DNA from: Chitinophagales bacterium
Lineage (GTDB): Bacteria > Bacteroidota > Bacteroidia > Chitinophagales > UBA2359
Direction of reading: 5' to 3'
NCBI GenBank assembly: GCA_020631035.1
Contig: JAHDIA010000004.1
Location: forward strand, 1-30,162
Length of the DNA stretch: 30,162 bases
Positions 1-7,544 of this stretch are shown here, in pieces. A program made the translations under genes and the position numbers. Every line of letters begins with the position of its first letter. The stretch's first letter is position 1. The notes beneath the pieces were generated by a model. It was not told the DNA's origin. It worked only from the letters and a program-made list of their open reading frames with translations, and did no database searches.

Positions 1-301
1 TTTTGAGGTCTGTCCTTGATTGGTCGTGATTGCGTCTACTAAAACTCAAAAGAGGATAGTTTGAAGGAATAAGGGTATAGCCGTCTTTTTCTAGCCTTTG
101 ACATTCTTGCTCAAAAGCTTCTTTGGCACTTTGGCTGTTGGTATGAGTTTCTTTGTTATAAGGTATCGGATTGTTCAAACTGTAATAGCGACCCAATTCA
201 CCTGTTCGACTTTCGACGACTTTATTTGCTTCATCTAGCTTTATTTCAACAAACAATGATTGTGCGTAAGTATTGTTGATTTTTTCGTATAAATAATTCA
301 T
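1..301 (-). CDS. WGR-like domain protein, 3' end cut by window edge
   Basis: The reading frame is open from an ATG at 301 to the left edge of the window, so about 100 N-terminal residues are visible and the C-terminus is missing. The visible part starts MNYLYEKINN and continues with a strand pattern (FVEIKLDEANKVV), a Gly-Arg turn (GELGRYYSL), and then a segment with SAKEAFEQECQRL and KDGYTLI. This order (W/F..I, V..R.G..GR, a helix after S..A, then K.GY) is the layout of WGR domains, although the WGR triplet itself is not conserved. WGR proteins in Bacteroidota often occur near DUF6493/SWIM-type genes such as those at 24628-29012. This is a weak fold-level call and the function is unknown. 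The gene is followed upstream by repeat copy A. Confidence 0.5.
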   Translation of the reverse strand, partial: MNYLYEKINNTYAQSLFVEIKLDEANKVVESRTGELGRYYSLNNPIPYNKETHTNSQSAKEAFEQECQRLEKDGYTLIPSNYPLLSFSRRNHDQSRTDLK

Positions 302-339
302 AGTTGATTACAGATTAAAAATTAAAATTACTTTTATTT

Positions 340-440
340 TGCAACGTCATTGGCATTGAGGCTGCGTTTTGGTCAGATTAGCCAACGCATGTTTTTGGCT
401 GCGTCTTAAATTTCATCCTCCCGCTCATCCTGCGCTTTTA
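340..440 (+). repeat. Dispersed ~100-bp structured repeat, copy A
   Basis: This is one of four copies in the window (others at 12622-12720, 21937-22033 and inverted at 24359-24460). It starts with TGCAACGTCATTGG, then GAGGCTGCGTT, a central GCCAACGCAT, a second GGCTGCGT, and ends with CCCGCTCATCC and TGCGCTTTTA. The middle ACGCA can pair with either flanking TGCGT, giving two mutually exclusive hairpins. It lies between the start of the gene ending at 301 and the stop of the gene at 568, both on the minus strand. This is the most diverged copy, with changes in its second half. Confidence 0.8.
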
Positions 441-523
441 GATGGCGGGCATCTGAGGACAATATGGGAAGTTGATGCCCCCCATCTTTTAAACCCAAAA
501 ATGCGAGGCATCTTTAAGATGCC
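441..523. repeat. Two adjacent hairpins next to repeat copy A
   Basis: The first stem pairs GATGGCGGGCATC (441-453) with GATGCCCCCCATC (474-486) with one mismatch. The second is the palindrome GGCATCTT-T-AAGATGCC (507-523). Both lie in the intergenic stretch between 302 and 567, which holds no gene. A short T-run follows the first stem on the plus strand, but no plus-strand gene ends here, so a terminator role is not supported. A relative of the GATGCCAGGC end may occur near 8200. Confidence 0.6.
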
Positions 524-567
524 AGGCATTAAAACCAATTCACAATTTACAATTCATAATTTGTGTT

Positions 568-1077
568 TCATCCCGCTGCGCCAATTAAATGAATTTGTAC
601 CTCATCATTTTCGATGGTAAATTGATAGGTTGTATAGGTTTCGGAACAACCAAAATCTTTGACAAAAAAACTATTGTAAACTCCTAAATTGAAAATACAG
701 CTTTCGGGGTCAAAGGACAAACGTATGGCATCGGAGCAAATTTCGAGATCGAGATAACCTTCGGGTGCAAGGTCGAAATGATATTGTTTGATGTGGTTGC
801 ATTGGTGTTTAAATGTTTCACTTTCGATGCTGCTCATAAAGCGAGCGAGTATTTCTGCATTGATGGGCGGAAAGGTTCTAATGTCCATCACATCGCTTCC
901 TTTTTGGTGGAGGTGTTGCTCATACCAAGCATCAATGGCTTGAAAAAAATTGTCTGCTACTTGAGGTTCTTGTAGTTTTAAGCAGTCTTCGGCAGCACAA
1001 GTAAAATGATTGTTTTGAGCATAAATGCTATTGGCTGCCAGTACTAAGAAGTAAAAAATATATATAGTTTTTTTCAT
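568..1077 (-). CDS. Secreted hypothetical protein (169 aa)
   Basis: The protein opens with a Sec signal peptide: MKKTIYIF, a hydrophobic core, and a likely cleavage after residue 21 (SIYAQ). The mature part of about 148 residues has four cysteines in its first half and second half (CAAEDC near residues 27-32, later C112, C124 and C143 by rough count) and is acidic. No family is recognised. Its ATG overlaps the stop of the NTF2-fold gene by four bases (ATGA), so the two are translationally coupled and belong to one minus-strand operon with the LRR gene. The placement suggests a periplasmic or surface partner of the immunity-type proteins upstream, but that is inference from position only. Confidence 0.7.
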   Translation of the reverse strand: MKKTIYIFYFLVLAANSIYAQNNHFTCAAEDCLKLQEPQVADNFFQAIDAWYEQHLHQKGSDVMDIRTFPPINAEILARFMSSIESETFKHQCNHIKQYHFDLAPEGYLDLEICSDAIRLSFDPESCIFNLGVYNSFFVKDFGCSETYTTYQFTIENDEVQIHLIGAAG

Positions 1078-1571
1078 AGTCCTTTGTTTCTCCAGCCGCC
1101 ATCGAAAACCTGACGTTTATCGACTTGCCATTGACCATTTTTTTGGAGTAGGGTATAACGGTGCTGAAAGTTAAGGTGATTTTTGGTAAACAACAAAATT
1201 TTGTTTTTGCTTTGTTGTTCTACATCAACGAATTGTTCGCTACCATAGGTATGTGGAGGGGACATTGAATAAGAAATGGCATTGAGACGATTGTATCTAT
1301 TGGTACAAGCTGCTTCTGTTGCCCATTGTTCAAAAATCGCTTTGACTTTTTCTTGTATAATAGGGGAGTGACTGTCATTGATTTGGGTGGCAAGTTTTTC
1401 CCATTCGGTCATCTGTTCAAAAAACTGTTGTAGGTTGTTTTGGGCGGCTTGTACTGCAATGGGGTCTACACTTTCTTTCTTTTTGCTCAAGCGTCTTTGT
1501 TCCATTTCAAAGGCATCCATTTCTGCTTCATTAAAAAAAGGCAAAGCATTGATGCGTGGATTTATGGGCAA
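1074..1571 (-). CDS. NTF2-fold immunity-type protein, probably C-terminal half of a frameshifted LRR fusion
   Basis: The first half is helical (QRRLSKKKES, then NNLQQFFEQMTEWEKL), and the second half has the strand pattern of NTF2-fold immunity domains, with YTLLQKNGQWQVDKRQ followed by DGGWRNKGL at the very C-terminus. In that family these last strands (a W..D.....dGgW pattern) are diagnostic. The frame has no ATG at its start: the first usable start codon is a TTG at 1571, and an internal ATG lies at residue 18. The frame overlaps the LRR gene by 41 bases in another phase. Removing one C from the CCC at about 1565-1567 joins the two into a continuous sequence, GLLSVA then INPRINALPFF, so this is probably the second half of one broken gene. 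The stop overlaps the next gene by 4 bp. Confidence 0.7.
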   Translation of the reverse strand: MPINPRINALPFFNEAEMDAFEMEQRRLSKKKESVDPIAVQAAQNNLQQFFEQMTEWEKLATQINDSHSPIIQEKVKAIFEQWATEAACTNRYNRLNAISYSMSPPHTYGSEQFVDVEQQSKNKILLFTKNHLNFQHRYTLLQKNGQWQVDKRQVFDGGWRNKGL

Positions 1572-2010
1572 CTGATAGTAAGCCGTTGAAAGTTACTTGG
1601 GTATCTTGTATGTTGAGGGTGCTAAGTTTCGGGAGTTCAACCACAATTTTGAGGGTTTCGTCATTGAGTAGGGTATTGTTAAGGTGTAGGCAGTTGAGGG
1701 GAGCTTTTGTATCGAAATGTTTGAATCCTTCGCCCGTTAATTTGGCATCGTTTATAAAAAGATAGTACAATTTGGGCAGTTGGGCGAGGTATTCAATGGC
1801 TTGGTCGGTGATGAGAGTATTGTATAAGCAAACATTAACCAGTCGTTTGAGTTGGCAAAGCGTGTGTATGTGTTGATCGGTGATTAGACATTCTTTAAAA
1901 CTCAAACCAACTAATGTTTGGTGTTGGGCAATTTGCTGAATGTCTTGGTGGGAAAAACTCTGGTGTTCAAATTTTAGTGAGCGGCTTCCTTTGGGTATTT
2001 CTAGGGGCAT
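1531..2010 (-). CDS. Leucine-rich repeat protein, probably N-terminal half of a frameshifted fusion
   Basis: It has 159 residues with about four LRRs of 23-24 residues. Each contains an L..L.l..t.ItD..l..L..L pattern, for example LVGLSFKECLITDQHI, LVNVCLYNTLITDQAI, LYYLFINDAKLTGEGF and LSTLNIQDTQVTFNGL. There is no signal peptide, so it is probably cytoplasmic. The last nine residues (HKSTHQCFAFF region) lose the repeat pattern exactly where the other reading frame takes over with a sequence that continues it. The natural product is therefore probably an LRR plus NTF2-fold protein. This could be a frameshift mutation, a sequencing indel at CCC, or ribosomal frameshifting. ATG at 2010 is the first start in frame. 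Confidence 0.75.
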   Translation of the reverse strand: MPLEIPKGSRSLKFEHQSFSHQDIQQIAQHQTLVGLSFKECLITDQHIHTLCQLKRLVNVCLYNTLITDQAIEYLAQLPKLYYLFINDAKLTGEGFKHFDTKAPLNCLHLNNTLLNDETLKIVVELPKLSTLNIQDTQVTFNGLLSVAHKSTHQCFAFF

Positions 2011-2104
2011 TGTGGGTAGGGTGGTTTGTATTTTAGAGTATGAGTAGATTACTTATACAGATTTAACAATATTCTTTCAAATAGACGACTGCTGATGAAG
2101 CTTT

Positions 2105-2236
2105 TTAAGTGAGATTGGATTGAATATTTTTGGGATTTCTGGATGTGCCTATTACATTGTAGCCAATTTTGCTGAGATGATCGACACTTGCTTTGCCAAA
2201 TCCAGAGCTTGTTCCTGTAATGAGTACATTTTTCAT
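2105..2236 (-). pseudogene. Truncated short-chain dehydrogenase/reductase (43-codon stub)
   Basis: Starting at the ATG at 2236 the frame reads MKNVLITGTSSGFGKAS, then a helix and GYNVIGTSRNP, and stops at 2105. This is the first beta-alpha-beta unit of an SDR Rossmann fold: the TGxxxGxG nucleotide-binding motif (TGTSSGFG), helix A, and strand 2 ending in the TSRNP that normally follows it. A working SDR needs about 240-280 residues including a YxxxK catalytic motif, none of which is present. The start lies 15 bases after the stop of the Imm1-like gene, as expected for an operon partner whose 3' part has been deleted. The LRR gene begins about 95 bases further on. Confidence 0.75.
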
Positions 2237-2251
2237 TTGTATTTTGTTGTG

Positions 2252-2956
2252 TTAGTGTGGATACATCGGGGTGTATTCCGCTTCGTATTCAATGGCTCTA
2301 GCAGAAATGACGATGTGTTCCTCTATTTCTTCATCTTCTGCCAATTCTACAAGTAGGTGTATCCAGTTTAAATCGTAGATGTCTCTTAGCACAATGCTTC
2401 TACCATTGTCATTCTCGCTGCTTTCTATGCATTTGCCAAATTCAAAATAATTGATGTTTTCTACTATTAGCTCTTCGTAGTTTTGGATTTTCTTTTTGGT
2501 GATTTTTTTGCTAGGACCTTGATAATTGATTTGGATCAATACTTCTTGTTCCTCTTCATCTTCGATCATATCTTTAGAAACGTCTCTTTGGTGGTATTGT
2601 TCAGGCAATGTTTGGTGTTGGAAGAAGTGAGCAAAACAAGTTTCAACATCTTTTATGTTTAGGACTTCGCTTTGGCAAACTTCAACATCTCCCCCGCAAA
2701 ATTTGACATTGGTTTTGACTTCGAGATTGGGCGTGCCTTTTCCAATGACGAAATGTTGGAAGTTGTTTTCTTCAAACACTTGTCGGTACTCGATGGTGAG
2801 TGCCGTTTTGGAACCTGCACATTGAACATAGCTTTGTTCTGCATTGAGTACCATAAAGGAATTGTGTCCTCCGTGTAGCTTGCCTAGATTTTCTAGGAGT
2901 TGTTCTAGGGACGTTATTTCTATTCCGTCTTCGTTTTGTTCGCTTGTTAGGAGCAT
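2252..2956 (-). CDS. Imm1-like immunity-type protein (234 aa)
   Basis: The chosen start is the ATG at 2956 (MLLTSEQNED). A longer frame runs up to 3232, but its extra 92 codons are translated repeat sequence and are unlikely to be protein. Residues 12-125 resemble Imm1-type immunity proteins: ITSLEQLLENLGKLHGG, a strand with MVLNAE, a region TALTIEYRQV, FVIGKG, and a tail with VLNIKDVETCFAHFF. Residues 136-234 form a second, acidic region rich in strands that I do not recognise, ending ISARAIEYEAEYTP. Imm1 proteins usually protect against a polymorphic toxin, but no toxin gene is visible here. The family call is moderate and the start is well supported by the repeat upstream. Confidence 0.6.
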   Translation of the reverse strand: MLLTSEQNEDGIEITSLEQLLENLGKLHGGHNSFMVLNAEQSYVQCAGSKTALTIEYRQVFEENNFQHFVIGKGTPNLEVKTNVKFCGGDVEVCQSEVLNIKDVETCFAHFFQHQTLPEQYHQRDVSKDMIEDEEEQEVLIQINYQGPSKKITKKKIQNYEELIVENINYFEFGKCIESSENDNGRSIVLRDIYDLNWIHLLVELAEDEEIEEHIVISARAIEYEAEYTPMYPH

Positions 2957-2995
2957 TTGGTAATTTGAAATTGAGGATTCAAGATTTAAGATTTG

Positions 2996-3020
2996 TTTGA
3001 ACCGCTGAAGCGGATTCAAA
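2996..3020. repeat. Short inverted repeat
   Basis: TTTGAACCGCT (2996-3006) pairs with AGCGGATTCAAA (3009-3020) with one bulged base. It lies just upstream of the Imm1-like start and might affect its expression, but no promoter motif is recognisable around it. Confidence 0.5.
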
Positions 3021-3079
3021 AATAGGGATTTAAAGTTGGATATTCTAAAAGTTGGGGATGTAGCGGTGGAGAAGTGAAC

Positions 3080-3230
3080 CGACGGAGGACAAAGAGAAGC
3101 GAAACTATGCCTGATGGTAGCGGATACCCCGCAGTAGGGGCGATCCCGATTTAAAATCGGGACGCCCAAAACGAGGAGTAGGAGCGAACAGCAGGGAGTC
3201 ACCATCGTTTGAAAAGAGAACGTTCCATTC
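3080..3230. repeat. Nested-hairpin dispersed repeat, copy 1
   Basis: An outer stem GATGGT (3113-3118) / ACCATC (3201-3206) encloses two inner hairpins: CCCC (3127-3130) / GGGG (3137-3140), and CCCGATTT (3145-3152) / AAATCGGG (3154-3161). After the outer stem comes CGTTTGAAAA and then CGTTCC, both also found in the copy near 13617-13760. Translated on the minus strand, this repeat gives the false N-terminal extension of the Imm1-like gene. The rest of 2957-3502 holds no gene. Confidence 0.65.
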
Positions 3231-3239
3231 AAAAAGGAA

Positions 3240-3502
3240 AAAATAAATAAAAATAACTGTTTGGTATCCTTATTTTGGTGAAAGTGTGTCAGTAGTGATT
3301 TATAGGGTTTATTTGTCTGTTAATCTTGTGTTTATGTATCTGTGTTTTTGGATGCTGATAAGGTTTTATGTTTTAAATGATGGTTTTTGCTTGCTAAAAA
3401 ATGAGCAAGTGTGTATTTGTGATGAGAGAGCAATTGCCTCAACTTTGGATTGAAATTAAAAACGAAAAACAATTAATTTTTTAATCCATAAAACTAATTA
3501 AA
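3240..3502 (+). promoter_or_regulatory. Leader region of the surface-protein genes
   Basis: This is an A/T-rich, gene-free region before the ATG at 3503. It contains a hairpin CTTGCT (3390-3395) / AGCAAG (3404-3409). The last 28 bases, with AATTTTTTAA (3475-3484) and ACTAATTAAA (3493-3502), match the bases just before the start at 8490 except for an 8-base insertion. This suggests that the two paralogous genes share a leader. I see no convincing TTTG/TAnnTTTG promoter pair. Confidence 0.35.
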
Positions 3503-5020
3503 ATGAAAAACTTATTATTACTAGCAGTATGTTTGATGGCATTGACTTTTACTGGTCAGACAATTTGTGGACAAAATACCATACCTGCAAATGGGAATGT
3601 TGGGATTGGAATTGCTCCTAGTGCGCCTTTAACAGTAAAGGGACCTGATAATGATGGAGTCAATGCAACATTGAAGATTGTATCAGATGCTGAAATGCTG
3701 ATAGATGGGAATGAAATAGATACCGATTCACCTTATGGTTTGTATTTGAACAATAATGTAAATCGTAGAGTCGTGTTGGCAAAAGGTGGAGGAAATGTGG
3801 GGATTGGAACGGGGAGTCCAATGGAACGACTGCACATTGACGGAGCAATTCGAGGCGCTCAAGGAGGAGGAGCTTTGAGAATTAAAACAGAATATGGATA
3901 TGTAGATATCGGACCTAAGTCAAGCTCTGGATTTATGCATTTTTATACAGATCAAGTTAAGTATTATTTTGATAAGGAAATTTGGGTGAAATCTGGAAAG
4001 ATTGGTAGTTATAGTGAAGATTTGCAATTAAGGACGGGAAGTACAACTAGGATGACCATTGATAATTCTACAGGAAGGGTTGGAATTGGGGTGACAAATC
4101 CTAGTGAAAAATTGGATGTAAATGGTGTGATTGTTAGTAGTGGAGCAACAGGTGGAGCTTTGGAGGCAAACAATCCAGATAATCAGAATCAATTTGTACA
4201 ATTGGGCTGGTCTGAGCCAATTTTTGGAGAGCGTATTGCCCGTATTCGATATGGGGGTAGTGCTAGTAAGGGCTTATTGATTCAGGGTATGGGAGATGTT
4301 CCACAGTTTATTGTAAAAGCGAATGGAAATGTGGGTGTAGGTACAGCTGTTCCAGATACAAAGTTTTGTGTTTATGGTAATCCAGGTGAAGGAATCAAAG
4401 TGTTGGCAGAGGGGAAATCTACAGAAGTATTGATGGGAGTACATAATGGAAATTATGGTTTCTTGAATCTTGGAGGTGGAACCATATTAAGAGGAAATGG
4501 ACAAGCTTCTAAATTTGATGGAGTAGTTCATTGGGGAAGTGGAAGAGGGGTTTTGTCAACAGATAGAGGAGCGTCTTTAGAATTAGGTGGACAAAGTAAT
4601 GCGTATATAGATTTTGCAAATAGTATGAGTGATCCTGACTTTGATGTCCGTATACAACAGGTTAGCAATAGTGAATTGTCGTTTGTTGGAGCTAGTAGCG
4701 ATTTGAGAGTTTCTGTACAAGGACGTTTGTCAGCCAAAGAAATTAAGGTAACGGCTAATGGACGTTGGGCAGATTATGTTTTTGAGGAAGATTATAAATT
4801 GCCACCTTTGAGAGAAGTGAAAATGTATATTGAGGAGAATGGGCATTTGCCAAATGTGCCAAGTGAAGCAAGCATTTTGGCTGAAGGCATTGATTTGGCA
4901 GAAATTACAACCATTCAACAAGAAAAAATAGAAGAATTGTTTTTGTATGTCATTGATTTAAATGAAAAAATAGAGCAATTGGTGAAGGAGAATGAGGAGT
5001 TGAAAAAGAATAGCAAGTAA
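3503..5020 (+). CDS. Secreted GNVGIG-repeat, tail-fibre-like protein (505 aa)
   Basis: A Sec signal peptide (MKNLLLLAVCLMALTF, cleavage near residue 23, ICGQ) is followed by several beta-rich modules of the type GNVGIGI..P..L.V.G (about residues 31, 98, 192 and 275). These are typical of Bacteroidota surface proteins that resemble phage tail fibres. Residues about 68-200 are closely similar to a module that occurs twice in the protein at 8490. The C-terminus (about 420-505) has the conserved block LPPLREVKMYIEENGHLPNV, then IDLAEITTIQQEKIEEL, and a coiled coil (LNEKIEQLVKENEELKK), probably for trimerisation. No T9SS sorting domain is present, unlike its neighbours. The next gene starts 38 bases downstream, so they are probably co-transcribed. 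A role in adhesion is inferred. Confidence 0.75.
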   Translation: MKNLLLLAVCLMALTFTGQTICGQNTIPANGNVGIGIAPSAPLTVKGPDNDGVNATLKIVSDAEMLIDGNEIDTDSPYGLYLNNNVNRRVVLAKGGGNVGIGTGSPMERLHIDGAIRGAQGGGALRIKTEYGYVDIGPKSSSGFMHFYTDQVKYYFDKEIWVKSGKIGSYSEDLQLRTGSTTRMTIDNSTGRVGIGVTNPSEKLDVNGVIVSSGATGGALEANNPDNQNQFVQLGWSEPIFGERIARIRYGGSASKGLLIQGMGDVPQFIVKANGNVGVGTAVPDTKFCVYGNPGEGIKVLAEGKSTEVLMGVHNGNYGFLNLGGGTILRGNGQASKFDGVVHWGSGRGVLSTDRGASLELGGQSNAYIDFANSMSDPDFDVRIQQVSNSELSFVGASSDLRVSVQGRLSAKEIKVTANGRWADYVFEEDYKLPPLREVKMYIEENGHLPNVPSEASILAEGIDLAEITTIQQEKIEELFLYVIDLNEKIEQLVKENEELKKNSK

Positions 5021-5058
5021 GGTGAACTTTTTTATTGAATCAATTTAAATTTAAAGAT

Positions 5059-7542
5059 ATGAAAATAATTGTAAAATTGATGTTAGTGATGGTTGTGTTG
5101 TTGGGGAGTGTTGGGAGTGTGAGTGGGCAAGCAGATCCAAACAATCACTTTGTTTTGAATAAAGATGTGGTTCTTATAGATGAAGAGACAAATTTAAAAC
5201 TTACTAGTAATTTAAAATCTATATATAATTCAGGGAGTAATATTGTTGCTAAGAAAGAATCAATTTATTTTAAATCGAAAACAAGTTTGCTTAATGATGT
5301 AACTCCTGGAAAGATTTTGGCTTGTTCCAGTGGTGGAGCAAATGCTCCTTCAGGCTATATTGGAAGAGTAAGTGAAGTTTTGAAACCCAACTCTATGGGA
5401 GAGATTGGATTTGAGTTGGAACCTGTGGCGATTACGGAGATTTTTGATTATATAAAATTTAATTATGATTATCAGATACATCAGAAATCGAAAGACAGTA
5501 ATGAGCAGACACATCAAAAATCTGGGCAGATTAACATTATTGATGAATGTGCAAGTTTTAACAGAACACTTAATAGTCATTGGGGGAGTACCGCAGATTT
5601 TGAAGCCAATCTTACAGCAAATCTTTGTGGGAATTTAAGAGTCGGAATGGATTGGAATGGAACAGATAATTTTGAGTTTGATTTATTGGCGACGATTGAG
5701 TTGTATTTGAGTTTAAACTTAGAAGCAAAGTTTTGGAGTTTTGATTACAAAAAGGCATTTGATAATTTGAGTGTAGACTTACCAGAAATACCAATTTTTA
5801 AAATTGTTGTTTTAAAGCCCAAACTTATGCCCTATGCTAGTTTTTCTGGAGAAGCTGAATTGAGTTGGTCACCTGAGGTAAATATAAAGATAGAAGGAGG
5901 ATTGCATTATAGTACATCTGGTGGTTTTAATACATCTATGGGAATTACAAGTTATAGTGATTTTGATTCCTCCATTGATATAGATGAAGTTTTATCTACA
6001 GAAATAAGAGTTGGTGCAGGGGCAATGATTTATTTGATACCTAGAGGTCAGGTAGGTTTTTCTTTTTTAGAAGTTGGAAAAGATTGTGAATCTTGTGCTT
6101 TGGGTATTGGAGGAGCAATCAATGCAACACTAAGCAACAATGGTAAATGTTTGCAATTGGGGTATTCGGTTCCTTATGAACTACCCTTATCAGATGATAT
6201 TAAAATATTGTATGATAACTATGACCAGTGGCCAGGAGAGGGTAATTGTTACGATATTTTTGACTATTATTGTCAGAATGGAGTGCGAGACAATGGCGAA
6301 GCTGGAGAGGACTGTGGAGGACAGTGTAAGGCTTGCATCTGTGATTATGAGGCGGATTTTATTTATTATCCTAAAGCTGGTAGAGATGTAGAATTTTACA
6401 ATACATCGACAGGTGGGCAAGTATATAGTTGGAATTTTGGAGATGGAACTCCTTCTGTAGTTGCAGATAATCCAGTACATACCTTTCCAATTGATAAAGA
6501 GTATACAGTTTGTTTGCATGCTTCAAATTATAGTTGTGATGGTCTTGATCAGACTAAAGTATTTTGTCGTCAAATCTCTATAGGTTTAAGTGGTACTTCC
6601 TCTTCTAGTAATACTTCAACTAATACTTCTATATCCAATCCTTTTGTTAATTCCAGCTCCTCAGGTGGTTCGTCTTCTGCTTCTTCCTCTTCGGGTACTT
6701 CTTCAGGTGGTACTACTACTACAGGTGGTGGTACTACTACTACAGGTGATTCTACTACAAGCGGGGGTTCTACTACAAATTTACCTCCCCCACCTTGTCT
6801 TTATTCCTTTGCCTACAATGGTTGGACAAGTAATTTTACACTTACTTATCAAGAAGACCCTAGTAATCCACATAGCAATGTTGATGCTTATTATTGGACC
6901 TTTGGAGATGGTGCGGCGAGCAATGCTAAAGCTCCAAGTCATACTTACAGTAATAATGGCACATACGAAGTCTGTTTGACCACTACTAGTTGTGGTCAAG
7001 TTAATCCTCCCTCTTGTGTTTGGGTTACTATTGATGTTGGTAGTTGCCAAACGAATCATTTTGTTAATTATCCTCTTAATATCTCCATTAACTATGATGC
7101 GACAGATTATATTATTGCTGATAATGTTATATCCTCTGGTAGAAATGTCAATTTTAATGCAGGTTATCAAGTAGCTTTGAAAAGAGGTTTCCACGCCCAA
7201 GCAAACTGCAACTTCCACGCTTATATAGATGGCTGCGACCCCAACAGCAACCGCTTAGAAAACGACCCAATAGAAATACTAAACGAAAGTATTGACGAAG
7301 AGTTAAAGGTCAAAGTCTACCCCAATCCCTTCGAGGACAGACTGACCATAGACTTGACAGAACCGCTAGAACAGTCTGGAACAGTTGCTTTATACGACTT
7401 ACAAGGTCGTTTGATGTTAGAACAAGATTTTGATGAGCAAAGCAATAGACTAGAGTTGCAAACCGATGCTTTAAATAGTGGAATGTATGTGGTACGGGTT
7501 CAGGTGGGGTATAGAGTATTTAGTCAGAAGTTGGTGAAGTAA
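5059..7542 (+). CDS. Secreted PKD-domain protein with 3-coathanger and T9SS sorting domains (827 aa)
   Basis: The start is the ATG at 5059 (MKIIVKLMLVMVV), which begins a good signal peptide (cleavage after VSGQ); the frame also contains an earlier TTG at 5035. Residues about 30-410 are a beta-rich region with no family I can name. Then come a short Cys-rich motif (NGVRDNGEAGEDCGGQC), PKD domain 1 around W458 (WNFGDG), a low-complexity Ser/Thr/Gly linker (about 511-575), and PKD domain 2 around W613 (WTFGDG). A 3-coathanger stack-like segment follows (about 670-725, GYQVALKRGFHAQANC), then a T9SS type A sorting domain starting at about 745 (VKVYPNPFEDRLTIDL). The product is therefore predicted to be exported and attached to or released from the cell surface. 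Codon use changes towards C-ending codons from about 7190 onwards. Confidence 0.85.
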   Translation: MKIIVKLMLVMVVLLGSVGSVSGQADPNNHFVLNKDVVLIDEETNLKLTSNLKSIYNSGSNIVAKKESIYFKSKTSLLNDVTPGKILACSSGGANAPSGYIGRVSEVLKPNSMGEIGFELEPVAITEIFDYIKFNYDYQIHQKSKDSNEQTHQKSGQINIIDECASFNRTLNSHWGSTADFEANLTANLCGNLRVGMDWNGTDNFEFDLLATIELYLSLNLEAKFWSFDYKKAFDNLSVDLPEIPIFKIVVLKPKLMPYASFSGEAELSWSPEVNIKIEGGLHYSTSGGFNTSMGITSYSDFDSSIDIDEVLSTEIRVGAGAMIYLIPRGQVGFSFLEVGKDCESCALGIGGAINATLSNNGKCLQLGYSVPYELPLSDDIKILYDNYDQWPGEGNCYDIFDYYCQNGVRDNGEAGEDCGGQCKACICDYEADFIYYPKAGRDVEFYNTSTGGQVYSWNFGDGTPSVVADNPVHTFPIDKEYTVCLHASNYSCDGLDQTKVFCRQISIGLSGTSSSSNTSTNTSISNPFVNSSSSGGSSSASSSSGTSSGGTTTTGGGTTTTGDSTTSGGSTTNLPPPPCLYSFAYNGWTSNFTLTYQEDPSNPHSNVDAYYWTFGDGAASNAKAPSHTYSNNGTYEVCLTTTSCGQVNPPSCVWVTIDVGSCQTNHFVNYPLNISINYDATDYIIADNVISSGRNVNFNAGYQVALKRGFHAQANCNFHAYIDGCDPNSNRLENDPIEILNESIDEELKVKVYPNPFEDRLTIDLTEPLEQSGTVALYDLQGRLMLEQDFDEQSNRLELQTDALNSGMYVVRVQVGYRVFSQKLVK

Positions 7543-7544
7543 TA

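Noticed and set aside
6590..6979. Plus-strand frame with Leu/Val-rich stretch over the Ser/Thr/Gly linker
   Set aside because: It is the shifted frame of the low-complexity linker and PKD domain 2 of the PKD protein, which is in frame from a signal peptide to a T9SS tail.
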